Shown: one piece after another, positions 1 to 12,100 of the stretch
How the letters are laid out: every line of letters begins with the position of its first letter
How positions within the stretch are numbered: the first letter of the stretch is position 1
Assembly: GCA_003439945.1 (NCBI GenBank)
Contig: QVRM01001093.1
Span: forward strand, 62,001-126,000
Direction: 5' to 3'
Origin: Dermanyssus gallinae
Lineage: Eukaryota > Arthropoda > Arachnida > Mesostigmata > Dermanyssidae
Length of the DNA: 64,000 nt
The notes under the pieces: generated by a model
Told to the model about the DNA's origin: nothing
The model's input: the letters and a program-made list of their open reading frames with translations, nothing else
Database searches by the model: none
Translations under genes and position numbers: made by a program

Positions 1-53
1 ACCTGCAACCCCCAATTTCCTTAGGGTCCACATATTGAAACGACAACGGCGAC

Positions 54-79
54 GATAGATAGATAGATAGATAGATAGA
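54..79. repeat. (GATA)n microsatellite
   Basis: About six tandem GATA units are visible. Confidence 0.95.
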
Positions 80-899
80 CCCGACTCAACCAGTCAACCA
101 GGCGACTGCCTTGGCAGTGGCGGTAGCGACATTCAAGCAAACGTCAAGTTACCACCACCAACAACAACACGTGCAACAGCAATTTTACAGCACGGAAATC
201 ATGGCAGCACCTATTTTCTTGTCTCGGGACTTTCGGGGGTGTATATATATATATATTTGAGTTTAAGTTGTTTTCTGTATGATTTTTTCGTCGGAAAAAT
301 TCTTTGATATATTGCGTGTAGGTCGAATTGAGAGTGCGGCAGTTTATTTACTGCAGACTGCATCCCGGTGTAAGTGTTCGGCAAATGAACTGGCGGAAAT
401 AGCTTTAGGTTGTCAACATATTCACGACATATGACTTCAGGTGGCATCTCTTTATGAATAGTCAATCAAGATGGCATACAGTAGGGAAGAGACACAACTC
501 CCTTATAGTACAGGACCGGTCGGACAGTATGAGGTTTTGTCAGGGTATTCTACAGATTGACTTGAAGCCGTCGACCACTTAAGTTGCCTTTAAGAAGAAG
601 AGCAGTGTGGTATCCAGTCACAATCATTTTCCCTCAAAGTGTATGATTAGGTAAAGGTCGTCATAGGTAGCTAAGTGTTTTGCGTGCGTTACGGATGCAA
701 ATTAAAGTCTCCCGACTGCACGGAGGGCTGTAGTTCTAGCGGAAACTTCGACGGGATAGTTCCGTCCGAGTGCTGTAAAGAGAGGGTGGCCGAAGTGCCC
801 ATCTGAGTGCATGGCGCTGCATTTTTAACAAATTGTCACATATGTCAAGTTTAGTCGTAGAGTTTCGCTGGCGTAGAGTAGATCCAGTACTTACTGCCT
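80..899. other. no recognised gene
   Basis: Only a short (TA)7 tract at 242-257 stands out. The open frames here start on non-ATG codons or are short, and none resembles a known family. The 3' flank of the minus-strand LINE remnant may extend into 740-900. Confidence 0.6.
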
Positions 900-1965
900 G
901 AAAACTATAGAGTAGGAAGTTACACGTAGGTGTGGGCTTGCATCTGCCTTTTGAGGGTGCGCCAGTTGTATATCCTATATCCTCTTGGGGAAACAGCGAC
1001 ATAACGATCTATTTTCGAGCTATGCATTTGGGCTCGTGGCTTGAGATCGTGTGGTCGTGAGTATGCGATTAAAAAAGAAACTGCCAAGCACCTCATTTGA
1101 TAAAACACAGTCGGCAAATGTGCAGTTAAATTCATTAAAAAATGTATATGCTATTTTTTACAACGATCTGCGTCTGAAAGACGTCACAACGATAAGAAAC
1201 TCGACGAGTGAATCTCTTGATCACACCACTCTGTAATCGCCAATCTTTATTCATTTCTGGGGTACTACACTTAAGAGGCATACGTCAGGATTGGTTTGAC
1301 ATAAATATCGAATAATTTTATATACCGTGCAGGACCTATAGTAACGAAGCATCTGAGGATCCAGTTGCATCTTTTCGTCGCCTTCAGCGTGACTTGCCGG
1401 CACTGCTCCGAAATGTTCATATTAGGTGTCATAATTATACCTAAGTCCTTCTTCGAGTGAAACATTGTTAACTGTATATACGTAGCAGTTTGCACTTCGG
1501 GTATTATAGATATAATCGAGTTTGTCTACGAAGTGTAGCATAAGCATCCCAGAACCGTTCTATGCAAACAGCCTGACTGTAACCTTAGCGGGAAATGAGA
1601 AGCAGCCGTGCATCTTTACAATTAAGCTTCTATCAGTAAAGAAGTTTTCCATCTAACCTAGAATTTTTTTGTCCTACGTCACGTCGGGAACAGTTTATCA
1701 GCAACATCGATCTGAGGCGGTGGATTCCTTGACCTCTGTTTAACTTCGTTCTCAGTTGAGTAGGTGCTTGCAAAATCATTCCTCAGTAAATCCGCCTTCT
1801 GTAAAGTCTCCGTGATCTTCGTACCGTTCTCTTTAACAAGCATATCCAACCGATCTCGGGACTTCATGCGCTTCGAGACGCAGCGATGCACCTTCAGCAC
1901 GTCGCATTTATCGATCAATTTGTGTTCCTTAATGATGCGTTGGCAACGGGACTGGTGCATTCCAG
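900..1965 (-). pseudogene. degraded APE-type LINE ORF2 (CR1/Jockey-like), internally deleted
   Basis: Reading the minus strand from 1960 downward, the order is that of a non-LTR retrotransposon polymerase. First comes a pre-RT linker (KADLLRNDFASTYSTEN, 1679-1960), then an RT-core start (NFFTDRSLIVKMHGCF...KVT, about 1572-1650). A post-RT thumb segment follows (KDLGIIMTPNMNISE ... LFDIYVKPILTYAS, 1271-1495), then a C-terminal block like FFSxRGYRIYN (about 960-1060). These match the family pattern in which RT is followed by KYLGV...F and LYK.LVRPILEYAS. The catalytic FADD region is missing: only about 180 bp separate the RT start from the thumb, and stops interrupt the frame. The element is therefore dead. 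The clade assignment is inference; CR1, Jockey and I-type elements share these blocks. Confidence 0.65.
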
Positions 1966-2145
1966 GAGTTTCCTCAATCTTTCGGAATTCTCACGTTCAT
2001 TTCATTTCGAGTCTATGGCTGAGATTTTGGATGCTTGCCCCAATGGCACTGTGAGGTTTGGTAAAAACAGGAACAAAGAGGTCACCAAGAAAAGATAAGT
2101 ACTCAATATATATTCTCAAAAAAATATATATATATAGATCAAGAA

Positions 2146-2158
<13 letters not shown>

Positions 2159-2193
<35 letters not shown>
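2159..2193. repeat. (TA)n array
   Basis: About 17 TA units follow a poly-A tract. It lies in the spacer between the two divergent LINE remnants (1966-2684), which otherwise shows nothing recognisable. Confidence 0.97.
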
Positions 2194-2195
<2 letters not shown>

Positions 2196-2684
2196 CAAGG
2201 CCCATCTCGACATAAAGGACTTGCTTTGCTCATTAGGTTGTATCGTTAGACGCACATGTTATTAAAACAATTAACGTAAATGATTTGTTATTCCTTGTTA
2301 CACCATTTCTTTGTTCAGTTTGTTGTCATGTAGCGACAATGTAATCTTTGATTGTTTTATCCTTCCGTTAGAACGAGAAATAAAATTCAACCTGCCACGG
2401 TTATTAACTAATAGTCTAGTTTCACTAGAACTTCGCCGAACATTTGATCAGAATAGAATAGACTTCTGGGGCTACGTATTAGGTATTTTGTGGCGATACT
2501 AAGATATTTTAGTCTTGTACCTATATATAAATATAAATATACAGAAAGAGATTTAGAAGTGTCGGGCGTTTCACCCTATAAGTAGTTTTGAATGAATTGA
2601 TTCAGATAAAAAGCTGGAGAAATTTCTGACATTTTCAACGTTCCACCTACACTAATTTATCGTCGCGCTCTGTTTCTAGTCCAG

Positions 2685-4330
2685 GTGGTAATATCTAGGT
2701 GGTACGCTTACACACACAAAAAGACCGGGACCGGTCTTTACTGTGAATGTAAGGTTTTATTCCAGCCATGTATCTTGTGGGGACATTTGCTAACTACTAT
2801 AGACAATATATTGCCGAAATGTAGCTCTACCCCTGACATTGTTGTGGGCGACGCAAATGTCAACCTCCCTTTGGGCCCATAGAAACGAATGATATATAGT
2901 CTAACAAATATACATTATTCTTTTTCGCTAGAGATTTCGTTCTTGTAGTGGATTGCATAACCGAAATAGCGGAGAGTACGGGCATAGGCCACATTTCTGT
3001 TTTTAATTGCTCAAAGTTTACTACCATCTAGTCTACGGTTCTCGGAATTCTGCTTTTCTCTGAATATTATATGGCTCATTACCTGGTTCTCTTACCTCAT
3101 TCTGATAACTCCGCAGCTGCTAAACTTTTTCCTGAGTTAGCCCCAAACCACGTAGACGTTATAATAAGGTTAACATTGATATGCTCCTATGTTGCTTACA
3201 AGACCACAAGTTTTGTGGCTAGTGGTTTATGATGTAGTCAACGTAAATTCCGTCTTCTTCTTTCGATGCCTTCTGTAATACCCTGCTTCTCATATATAAA
3301 AAATAATTTGAATTTGCGGACCTTCCTGGCTTTTGTAGTTCGTAGAAGGTGGGTCAGTTTTCTTTGTCTCCAGGTTTATGGCGGCTGCATCGCAGGGTTA
3401 ACAAGATGTACCGTAGGCTCTACAACTGCCTATTTAATCAGTCGTCGCCGCTACTTCAGTGCAATCCGCGCTGCAAAAAGTGCACTCTATCACCATCCTT
3501 TTGAATTCTTTCCACGATTTTGATCATTCCTTTCTGCTCCAGATGCTCCCTCAGCTGGGGTCCTCCGCGCCGGCTGTTGCCTGATTTAGGTCCGATCTTG
3601 CAGGACAGAGACAGGTGATACGAGCTTGTAGAATGGAGTTATCGTGGCTGCAAGGCTGTTGATTTCCACCGGTATCCCTTAGGGCTCGGTTCTCGGATTC
3701 TTTCTTATCTTTCTAAACTTCATTATATTAATAATCGGGGTGCTAAAACTTGGCTCGGCTATAGCGTTTGCTAAACGCACGATGGTATTGTTTGGAGTGA
3801 ATCATCGGATTTGTATACGGAACTTATGCACCAGCCGCTCCTAAGTGTTGGCAACATAATTAGCATTTTTAGAAGTTTCGGACTAGTTGTCACTGCTAAT
3901 TTTATAGTTCTTTGTTTATTGCCGAGGCTACTGGCCTTGCATGACATCTCTCTGCTCACAATATGGAACATTGAGCTTTCGCAGATCGTTAAGTATCTGG
4001 GGCTCGTTTTTCTCCCGCAGAACATAAGGTAAATTACACTTTTACTTGTGTGCTATGCTGTAATATGTGTGTTGTGGAGGATTGTAAAATTGATTGGTGT
4101 CCCCATAGAGGTCTTCTGGTGTACAAAGACGTGCTCTCAACACTGCTATGCTATAGTTATCCTTATCTGGGTTGGTGGCTGTGACGGAATTCTCCAGAGA
4201 GCCAGAGCAATACAGAGTGACAACTTAGACCCATGTTTTTCCAAAAACGTTGGATGTCCTACAGCAAAGCAAATCTTCAGTCGACAAGTAAAACAATGGT
4301 TCTTAACTTCGCATATCCCAAATTAGATCT
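2685..4330 (+). pseudogene. degraded LINE ORF2 (endonuclease to post-RT), plus strand
   Basis: Several pieces of a non-LTR retrotransposon polyprotein follow one another in different frames. An endonuclease-like piece (TPDIVVGDANVNLP, about 2838-2873) recalls the GDFN motif of APE nucleases. A basic linker (RRRYFSAIRAAKSA, about 3440-3485) is next. The RT block at 3664-3720 reads STGIP-stop-GSVLGF, where the family has GVPQGSVLG; a CAG to TAG change explains the stop. Further on are IVKYLGLVF (about 3988-4015) and a post-RT tail (VLWRIVKLIG ... ILQRARAIQSDNL). Stops and frameshifts throughout make it non-functional. It diverges from the minus-strand remnant at 900-1965 and is probably a separate insertion. 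I/Jockey-like is the best guess at the clade. Confidence 0.6.
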
Positions 4331-5840
4331 GTTACGGTTTGTATAAAAGGACTCCTACTCAGATTGGATAATTAAAGTTATCCACATATTTTACCTATAG
4401 TGATTGTGTTATGAAGATGCCGTATAAATAGACTACATCGTATGCGTTAATAATTGTGAGCCTGTTGCCACGTTATTATTCCCCCGCATCCCCGGACTTG
4501 TGAATTGTGCAAGATATTGATAGAATTTACGTTTATGTTTAAATATTAAGTCCACTTTCGTAAAAATCTGAGAACCTTGATAAGCCCCTATTCGCGGTTC
4601 GTGCTGGCTTCAACTATGATAAGGGGAGTAGCGTCGGCCTCAACTCTAGCAGATACCATCGGGGGTTAGCGTTACGGGTACATCCACAATATAGGATGAA
4701 AGCCATGTACATAATAGTAAGTGAGGATGTAACGTTGAGTCTTATCCACGTTTTTCCATCTCATCGCCGGGCAAGCCAGAGGTCGGCGGAAGCAACCTCA
4801 ATTTTTTTTATGTCTGGCCTAGATATCGAGTATTGCTGGCGTATTAAGAAAGCTTGAGCGTTTGATAAGAATGTCCACAGACGATGGTACAGTACCGCGC
4901 ATATGTAGTAAATTAGTCTATTGTGCGCATTTGCATAAGCTTAACACCTGCTTTAGGACTTGTGGCTTAAACCTCTCAGGTTGCTCGATCTATACCACTG
5001 TTTACTGCTTCCAGGCAACTAGAGCTCCAGTAGGTGGCAGCGGGGGCTATTCTGATCAAATAGTGCTCACAGGTAGTCAAAGGGTTTTTGATCATCACTA
5101 AGAACATCATAGTGGATCATCATTTCTCGACAACGTTGAGTCGAAAACAGCATCACTGGCTTGAAACTGTTATTTCGAGACATTACATTCAAAGGAGCTG
5201 GATTAATTCCACACACGCCTTTTCTCTTGTAATCAACTACAAACGGAAATTAGGGATTGAGTACGTTGTAAACGTACTCCATAGAGAAGCTCGTTCCATA
5301 AAGAAGGGCTGCTACATAAAAAGGGCATTGCCCTTTTCTGAACGATGAGCGCTGTGGCGGAATATTCCGTAAGCAGCTGCAGGCACTCGAAATGGTTAAA
5401 ACATCTAATCACAATGGGCAGCAATGTCGGCATATCGTGTCGACTGCATAACATTCCGCTAGCAATGGCGAGGCATGAGAGAAAGACGTCTACATCTATA
5501 ATACGATTTGGGGTTGTGGCATACGCAATCCGCGACACGGCTTAGTTTTCAATCGCGCTCCTTTAAAAATTGCTAGTCGTTGTTTCTGCTGGTGTCGCTG
5601 TTGTAGTCGTGTTATGAAGCCGCTAAGTGAAGCTCGCAGTGTGCACGGTAGGCGGCGACTGCGGCGGCGGCGACGACACCGGCTCCGACTTCGATGCGGT
5701 CGGACGCAAAGCACCGTACAACCAGCGCTCGAAATTTGTTTCGCTGGCTGTCCGCTTGGCTGATGCCGCTGCTGATCATCGACTTCGCCGTTCATGTTCA
5801 TTTGACCATAGACGGGCAACAACATTATGAGCAGATATCG
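4331..5840. other. no recognised gene
   Basis: There are open frames on both strands up to about 100 codons (for example minus 5233-5538), but no family resemblance. A small perfect palindrome (AAAAGGGCA/TGCCCTTTT) lies near 5319-5337. Confidence 0.5.
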
Positions 5841-5844
5841 AGAG

Positions 5845-5995
5845 AATAGAGAGTGAAAGAGAGAGACACACGCAGAAAGAACGCGAGAGAGAAAGAGAAC
5901 ACACGCAGAAAGAACGCAAGGAGAAAGAGAGACACACGCAGAAGAACGCGAGGAGAAAGAGACACACACACACACAGAGACCGCGAGAGAGAAAG
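5845..5995. repeat. GA-rich imperfect tandem repeat
   Basis: About four imperfect copies of a roughly 33-bp unit containing GAGAGACACACGCAGAA and AACGCGAG are present, ending in a short CA run. The long minus-strand open frame over this stretch (Ser/Leu/Cys/Val-rich) is a product of the repeat. Confidence 0.8.
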
Positions 5996-6239
5996 ACAGA
6001 GGGGGGAGTGAGATGAAGGGAGTGAGGGAAACAGACATTGAGGGGGATCTGATTGAAGGCGGGCGTCGGTCGGGGGTGGACGGGGGGGACAGCACACGCA
6101 AACGTAATGTTTCAGGCTAGCGACGTATCTTGACCAGTTGTGTCTGGCGATTTGTTACTCGTTCTTGTAGTCCTGCCGCAACATTGGCGGCCAGAATGGC
6201 GCACGTTGAGACGCTCGTTTAGCTGTCACGATGCTGTCG

Positions 6240-6396
6240 TTATTTCTGTTGCTGTTGTCACCGTTGTTGTTGTTGCTGCTGCTGCTGCTGCCGCTGTTGT
6301 TGTTGCTGCTGCTCTGATCGTTGTTGTTGTTGCTGCTCTGATCGTTGTTGTTGTTGTTGTTGTTGTTGCTGCTCTGATCGTTGCTGTTGTTGAAAT
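6240..6396. repeat. composite GTT/GCT microsatellite with GCTCTGATC spacers
   Basis: Blocks of (GTT)n and (GCT)n are separated three times by the same 9-mer GCTCTGATC, so the array grew by higher-order duplication as well as triplet slippage. Confidence 0.9.
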
Positions 6397-6668
6397 CTCC
6401 TTCCTCCCTTTCGCCGACTCTTTCCGTTTCTTCCCTTTGTTCATCACTGTCATAGTCGTTGTCGGCGTCGCTCGCTTTCTCGGCGCCGTTTCATCTGATA
6501 TATATATTTGTAAAGTGTTTGATTCACAAAATGATTGTTGGTGTTGTTGTAATTGTGATTTGTGGATTCACGAGTGGAGTGTGTTCCGCCTGCCATTCTG
6601 ATTGCCTGTCAACAGTCAATATCTTCGCAGCAATCACCACACGCATCAAATAGAGCCGTAACGTCATA

Positions 6669-6816
6669 ACGACGACGACGACGACGACGAGGACTTGCTG
6701 GTGATGACGTTCTCTGTCGAAGACAGTAAAAACATCAAAAGCAACAACAACAACAACAACCGCAGTAGCAACAACAACAGCAGCAGCGAAACAACAACAA
6801 CAGTTACAGATTCCCG
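6669..6816. repeat. (ACG)n and (CAA)n/(CAG)n microsatellites
   Basis: (ACG)7 lies at 6669-6690, and CAA/CAG-rich DNA at 6737-6816. Confidence 0.9.
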
Positions 6817-6940
6817 CTCCATTCGCGGGAAACACTGCATGGAACTTTAGTACTGAAGCACAAATAGAGAAGCTGGACGGACCTCGGGCCGACCCAGACG
6901 TGGTGGACGATCTAGACCCAGAAACGACGCTACGGGACTC

Positions 6941-6982
6941 ACACTTGGCTTGTACCGTGACTTACGGTACAAACCAAGTGTG
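6941..6982. other. strong short inverted repeat (hairpin)
   Basis: The left arm ACACTTGG-C-TTGTACCGT (6941-6958) and right arm ACGGTACAA-A-CCAAGTGT (6964-6981) are complementary with a single C/A mismatch around a 5-nt loop. One more C-G pair is possible outside. The stem is about 18 bp. It is shorter than a usual pre-miRNA. It could be a small foldback or the joined ends of a degraded inverted-repeat element. Confidence 0.75.
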
Positions 6983-7004
6983 TTCAACAACAACAACAAC
7001 AACA

Positions 7005-7823
7005 AAAATAGTATTTTCTATTACTATACCGTCACTGCCTTTAAAGGTGTGACCATCCGCCGCGCTCGTACGTGGTTGGCTCCCTAAAGTTGCCCGCCCT
7101 AAGCTGCCTGTCCGAAAGCAACTGTCAGTAGACGGGCTTCGAAAGTTCCCGAGAAGGTCCTCGCGCATCTGCGCCAGCGCAATATATTCTCTCTTCAGTG
7201 CGATCTAACCCGGCCGCACGGATTTGCAGCGGTCGTATCTGTCCTTCGTGATTTGGCCATTCTCAACGCAGTCACTCATAGCGTCATGCATTGACTCCAA
7301 GATGGATGATGAATGAATGACCTGCTCTCCTCTGAATTCGACATTGTTACGGTTTGGAACAGTTGCCTTTTCCAAACTGCTGTTGTTTTTAGTTAGGTTA
7401 TATTTTTCAAACATTTAGAAATCGTATATCTTTGTCGCTTACAGCGTTCGTTTTAACTCGTTAATCCATTCTTGATGATATCATTTTATCTAAGCCAGGT
7501 ATCTTCTTTCAAAATGAGTACATCTTGCGATGCGTTCTTCAGGCAGCATTTAAAAATATTCCTGGACTATAGGAGATGATTCGAGTAAAAGTAGTTGTCA
7601 AAATAGGTCAAAACGGTAGTTATACGACTAGCGATTAGCTAGTGATCAAGCTTATGCATCGACATACGTGCACTCGCATTGCCGCAAGAGTCTTGTTCAG
7701 TAATGTACTACCATCTACGATATGAGGAGATCTATATTGTTTTTTTTTGTCTGCAAGGCAATATTGCAAATATTATGCCGCCATAATTTTGCAACCACAC
7801 CGCGTTTGCGTAAGTGTCACACG

Positions 7824-7826
<3 letters not shown>
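7005..7826. other. no recognised gene
   Basis: Unique-looking DNA with open frames of up to about 70 codons (for example minus 7205-7414) and no recognised family. Confidence 0.5.

Positions 7827-7858
<32 letters not shown>
7827..7858. repeat. (AT)n array
   Basis: Pure AT dinucleotide run of about 16 units. Confidence 0.97.
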
Positions 7859-7861
<3 letters not shown>

Positions 7862-8082
7862 GCAGATAGGCCTCGTTTGTGCTAAGTCGAGTTCCCCGTT
7901 AACAACAGAACGCAAGATCCATGTAACGGGTGAACTCGACAACACAACGCGACAAGGCAGATGGGGAACTCCAGAGATCCGTGTGGTACCTTTTTATTGT
8001 ACTAGAAATTAAGGTCTGGATTGACAGCGAGTGAGAATCAGGTACTCAAAAAAATATTCATGTATATATACAATACTAGTAC

Positions 8083-8087
<5 letters not shown>

Positions 8088-8146
<59 letters not shown>

Positions 8147-8167
8147 CTATATATATATATATATATT
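8088..8167. repeat. compound (AT)n array
   Basis: Three AT runs are interrupted by TT and a C, giving a self-complementary block of about 80 bp. Confidence 0.97.
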
Positions 8168-8185
8168 TGCTATTACCTAAGTCAG

Positions 8186-8263
8186 GCACCCGTACCTCAG
8201 TGTTAGACACTGAACTGCATCAGGAACTGTATCAGGTCTGTGACACCGTTCTAGCCCTGCATG
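8186..8263 (+). repeat. tRNA-like segment, probable SINE head
   Basis: An A-box-like TACCTCAGTGTTAGACAC (8193-8210) and a B-box-like CCGTTCTAGCCC (8246-8257) lie about 50 bp apart, as in a tRNA. The A-box resembles the TGGCTCAGTGGTTAGA form common in tRNA-derived SINEs. The acceptor arms do not pair well, so a functional tRNA is unlikely. It differs from the two SINE families described later in the window. Confidence 0.35.
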
Positions 8264-8674
8264 CGTTTGCGTAGAACATGCGACGCTCGACAACCTCGCG
8301 CTTATAATATTTTACTCCGGCAATCTTCTGACTATTTCTCAATGGGTCATCATGGTTTGCGTCATCTTGGACCCATACGTCAGTGCAATGCACGGTAGGT
8401 AGAAAGGTGGTAAACCACCACTCGAGCACCAAACCTCTTTATGTACATTATTACCTTTGGCGGTAGAAAGACCAGGCAGAACGGGGTGTGGTGCGACACG
8501 CTTAGGAGCGTAAACGCCGGAGCACTAACACTTCGGTAGCGCAAGACAGGCAAGGCCATCTTGGTGCTACCGGAGAACACACTATAAGGCGGTTCTTCGG
8601 TAGCTGTTGCGGCCCACCTCCTTTACCCTAACCGACGACTAGCAAGCACCCCCCTGAGCGTCTTCATAATGCCT

Positions 8675-8693
8675 CCCCCCCCCCCCCCCCCCC
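8675..8693. repeat. poly-C tract (C19)
   Basis: Uninterrupted run of 19 C, poly-G on the other strand. Confidence 0.95.
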
Positions 8694-9030
8694 GACGCCG
8701 TCTAGCTGAACACAAGCGCTGAGTCAATTTGTCTGGAGTCATCAAACAGAAGCAAGTTCCTCGCCACCAGACGCTATACGGCGGCGGCAGCCGCGGATGC
8801 CGCACAGAAGCAGAAGAGCGAACTGAACCTAAGCGTCCGTATCATCTGCTCTGCATCTTGCCTGAAATGTTGTACCCATCGACGATCCACTGCATACAGC
8901 TATACTCTCTTCGCGCTTGGACTCACTTCACTTTTACTTCACTTCGGCTCGCCGTCGCGTGGGCCGGCAGTGCCGAACCAACAAACCGGCAGCAGCAGCA
9001 GCCGACTTTCTTGACCTGCCCATGAATCAG

Positions 9031-9137
9031 TCGGCAAAATCGAGTCCGAAGAAGCAGAAGATGACGACGAGCCGAAGGACTCAGCCAGCGAGCGGCCTGG
9101 GACTGATGGGTGCAAATCCTCCAAAATACATCGACAG
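9031..9137 (+). CDS. possible internal exon, acidic Ser/Glu-rich; weak
   Basis: A pyrimidine-containing tract ending CCCATGAATCAG precedes 9031, and CAG/GTACCG follows 9137. In one frame the segment reads VGKIESEEAEDDDEPKDSAS and continues EPR-rich without a stop. In a second frame it is also open (SAKSSPKKQKMTTSRR). The composition is typical of disordered nuclear protein segments, but no family is recognised. The donor is poor at positions +4 to +6, and no partner exon was found. It may be chance. A (CAG)n run lies just upstream. Confidence 0.18.
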
Positions 9138-9139
9138 GT

Positions 9140-12100
9140 ACCGCGTAGTAGGTAGAGCGCCTGCAAACAGACAGATAAACATGTGGTTGTGTTTGCAACA
9201 CCCAGCTGTGTTAGCTCGTGTCCAGCCGAACATGTGCCATGTATACAATGTGCCAAATAAACATCCATTTGTCTCTACTACACTACTGCGTGCATACATT
9301 GTGCGTACCGCACACATGTTGCTTGGGCCGTATCGACCTATCTACAGGCTTTGTCTTCCTCGGAAACTGGCCGAAGCTCTACGCAGCTAGCCCTATAAGG
9401 TAGGGCGCTCGTGCCGACTCCTCCGTGATGATGGTTATGATGAAGAGGCTGTAAATTAACTACTCACGTCTTATGTCTGATGGGCAACACCTCATGGGAC
9501 ACCCAGTAAGTTAATTAAAAGAAAACTGAACTCGTATTAGAACGGCAGTAGTCGTTGCCTGTGTGGTTACGCTTAACGTGAATCAATTTACACCCGTTTA
9601 ACGGCCGCAATTCATAGAGCAATAGTTGGCTCTATGAAATGTTTCGGACAGAACGCGGGAGCTCTAAAGCCATTATGGTGCACAGCCCATAAATTGGCAT
9701 GTCGATATCGAGCGAAGACAGTCCTTATAGTTTGATTACTAGTCAATGAATCAATGAAACGATAGACCCCTTTGTTACTATTTTTTGTATCCAATATATC
9801 TTTCCAGCTAAGCGCCAGGACCCTCTTAAGGTAAACTTTCCAGCGGCACCCATTCTTCGCACAGCAACGAAAACTAGCCCACGAGACATCCTACCAAACG
9901 AGAACGCAACTCTAGCATGCAGTGCGCAAAACTGGACTAGTCAATCTATCAGAGTAGGTTCCTTCTCTTGAACAGCCCACGGTGATTAACTTCGATTAGA
10001 CCTCCCTCTCTCCCTTTTCTCTCTCGCTGTCATTACAGAAGATGCGCAGCTCTTGTGTTTACTATAGCTCTGGGCAAGCCATCTGTCAGATACACGGACA
10101 GACAACTATTGATATATGTGAATGAATGTCTGCCCTATCTGACGGTTCCGACGATAGCCACGGCGTTCGGTATTCCGTGGAAGCGGATTCGTTGTTAGTA
10201 CTCGAACCTCTCTCTAGTCTCGCTGGAACAACTACAAGCCGCAACGTCTTTCGGCGTGACAATTTGATGATTGATAATGATAAGGATGATGACAACGACG
10301 AAGTAGACTGATGGCCGACACCCACACCAGCCTGGTCATCTGTCAGAACTGTATGCGCGATCAACAACAACAAAAAAGAAAACGACGAAGAGATTAGGGG
10401 TGAGCTGCGGTGGGGGGGGGGGTGCGAAGTGGGGTTCTGGGGTTGTGGCTGTGTACTCACACATCTTGTTTACCGGCCATTGTGCTGGAGCGACAAGTAG
10501 TTCTAATTTGATTAGAGTGGATTTCTGGCAACCACTCGCTTGCCTTGTGAGCGAGTAAGTGAGTGAGTGACTGAGTACACAACAGGTGTACTTCGGTCGA
10601 AGTCCATCAACTCGGGTCCGTCATCATCATCATCATCACCATCATCTCCTCCACCGTTTACTCTAAAAACTAGCAGCCGGCGAAGGCTGGTAGTGAAGAC
10701 CGGTAGGGGGAGGAAGGGGGTGAACGAGACATCACCCACCACCACTGGGCTTGGCCCGAGGCAGTATGCTGGTCCTGCCGGTGACGATATTTTCGTCCGT
10801 CCGTTGGTTCAATTCTAAAGGGTCGAAGAGCATCCGTAGGAGTGCGGCTTCGTTTCTAGCTAGCCCGACATCCTATGGACAGACAGATCGGGCGTTCGTC
10901 GGCCGGCTCCGAACAAACAGACGGTCTGCAGAAGGGTAGGCTACCGAGCTCTGAGCAGATCCAGACCACGACGACGCCAAACGGCAACACCAAACGGCGG
11001 CCGAAACGGTGAAGGTGTAAGGGCGGGCATGCGGGCTTGCGACCGACCGACCAACCGACCTTTGCGTTGGAATTAACTTCGCAGAAGTTCTAAAGAAAAG
11101 CGACTGTTACTGCCGGGTGCCGGGTGTGCTCTTTGCTCTGCCTGTGAAAAGTTCGGCCTAGCCGAGGCATTGTCCCGAAGGAAGCTGATTTCAGCAGGCG
11201 CACTTTGCCGACAACAACAATAACACTAACAACACTAACAACATCAACAACAACAAGAAGAAACATTACAACAACGACTATAATGGCACCTGTGGCCATT
11301 GGTTGCTCGGTGTCGACCGGTGTGCTGCTTGGACATAGTGTCATGGCTTGTCATCATCGCCAAATGAGTAGCTTCAACAAAAGCTAAGCGCAGTTCGAGT
11401 GAAGGCGAACATCCACGGGAAGAGCAACAAGATACAACGCGTGTACACCCACACACACATACACATATGAACATGTTTAGATACATGCACTCATATACAG
11501 GCTCGTGAACAGGCGCGTACAACAAAGGTTCGGCTCTCGAGCAGGAGACTAGCAAAAATGAGGCTACACCGTCGCAAAGGCACCAGTTACAGCTATATGC
11601 AACAATGTCTCTCATTCGAGGGCAATGTTAGATACGTACATACCGATATATGATGTATGATCAGTTAACCTTCTCAGTTCAAGGTGGGTTAAACGCAAAC
11701 GACACACGCCCTTACATATCTTCCTCGTTGTCCACTTTTTTTTCTCTCTTTGCATATGTTGATACAGTATGAGTATTAGCTGAGTATGATGATGGCTTTG
11801 TAGCTCGTTTTAAGGCACAATGCAACGTGTTCGAGTGGGCTGCGTTACACCGGTTACGACCGAGAAGGGGCGAAACCTATTAAGCATAGCGACTCCCTTT
11901 TTTTCTCTTAGTGTTTCTCTATCTTCCTAGTAACTCGTACGCGTGCTTGAGTAAACTCCTTAATTTTGTTCTCTTAACAGGTATTACCGGAACACAATTG
12001 TATGATTACGGCGCATTAGTGTATAGCAATGCCGATACGAAAACCGCATGGCTACATCCAGAAGGAGAAAAGCATCATCTCTCTAGTTGAGACAAAAATC

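Noticed and set aside
5496..6101. 201-codon minus-strand frame rich in Ser, Cys, Val and Leu
   Set aside because: Most of it is the GA-rich tandem repeat read in reverse. Three frames are open at once.
10126..10311. 61-codon ATG-started acidic protein (MSALSDGSDDS...)
   Set aside because: Poor initiation context, Asp-rich end from GAT repeats, no splice or family support.
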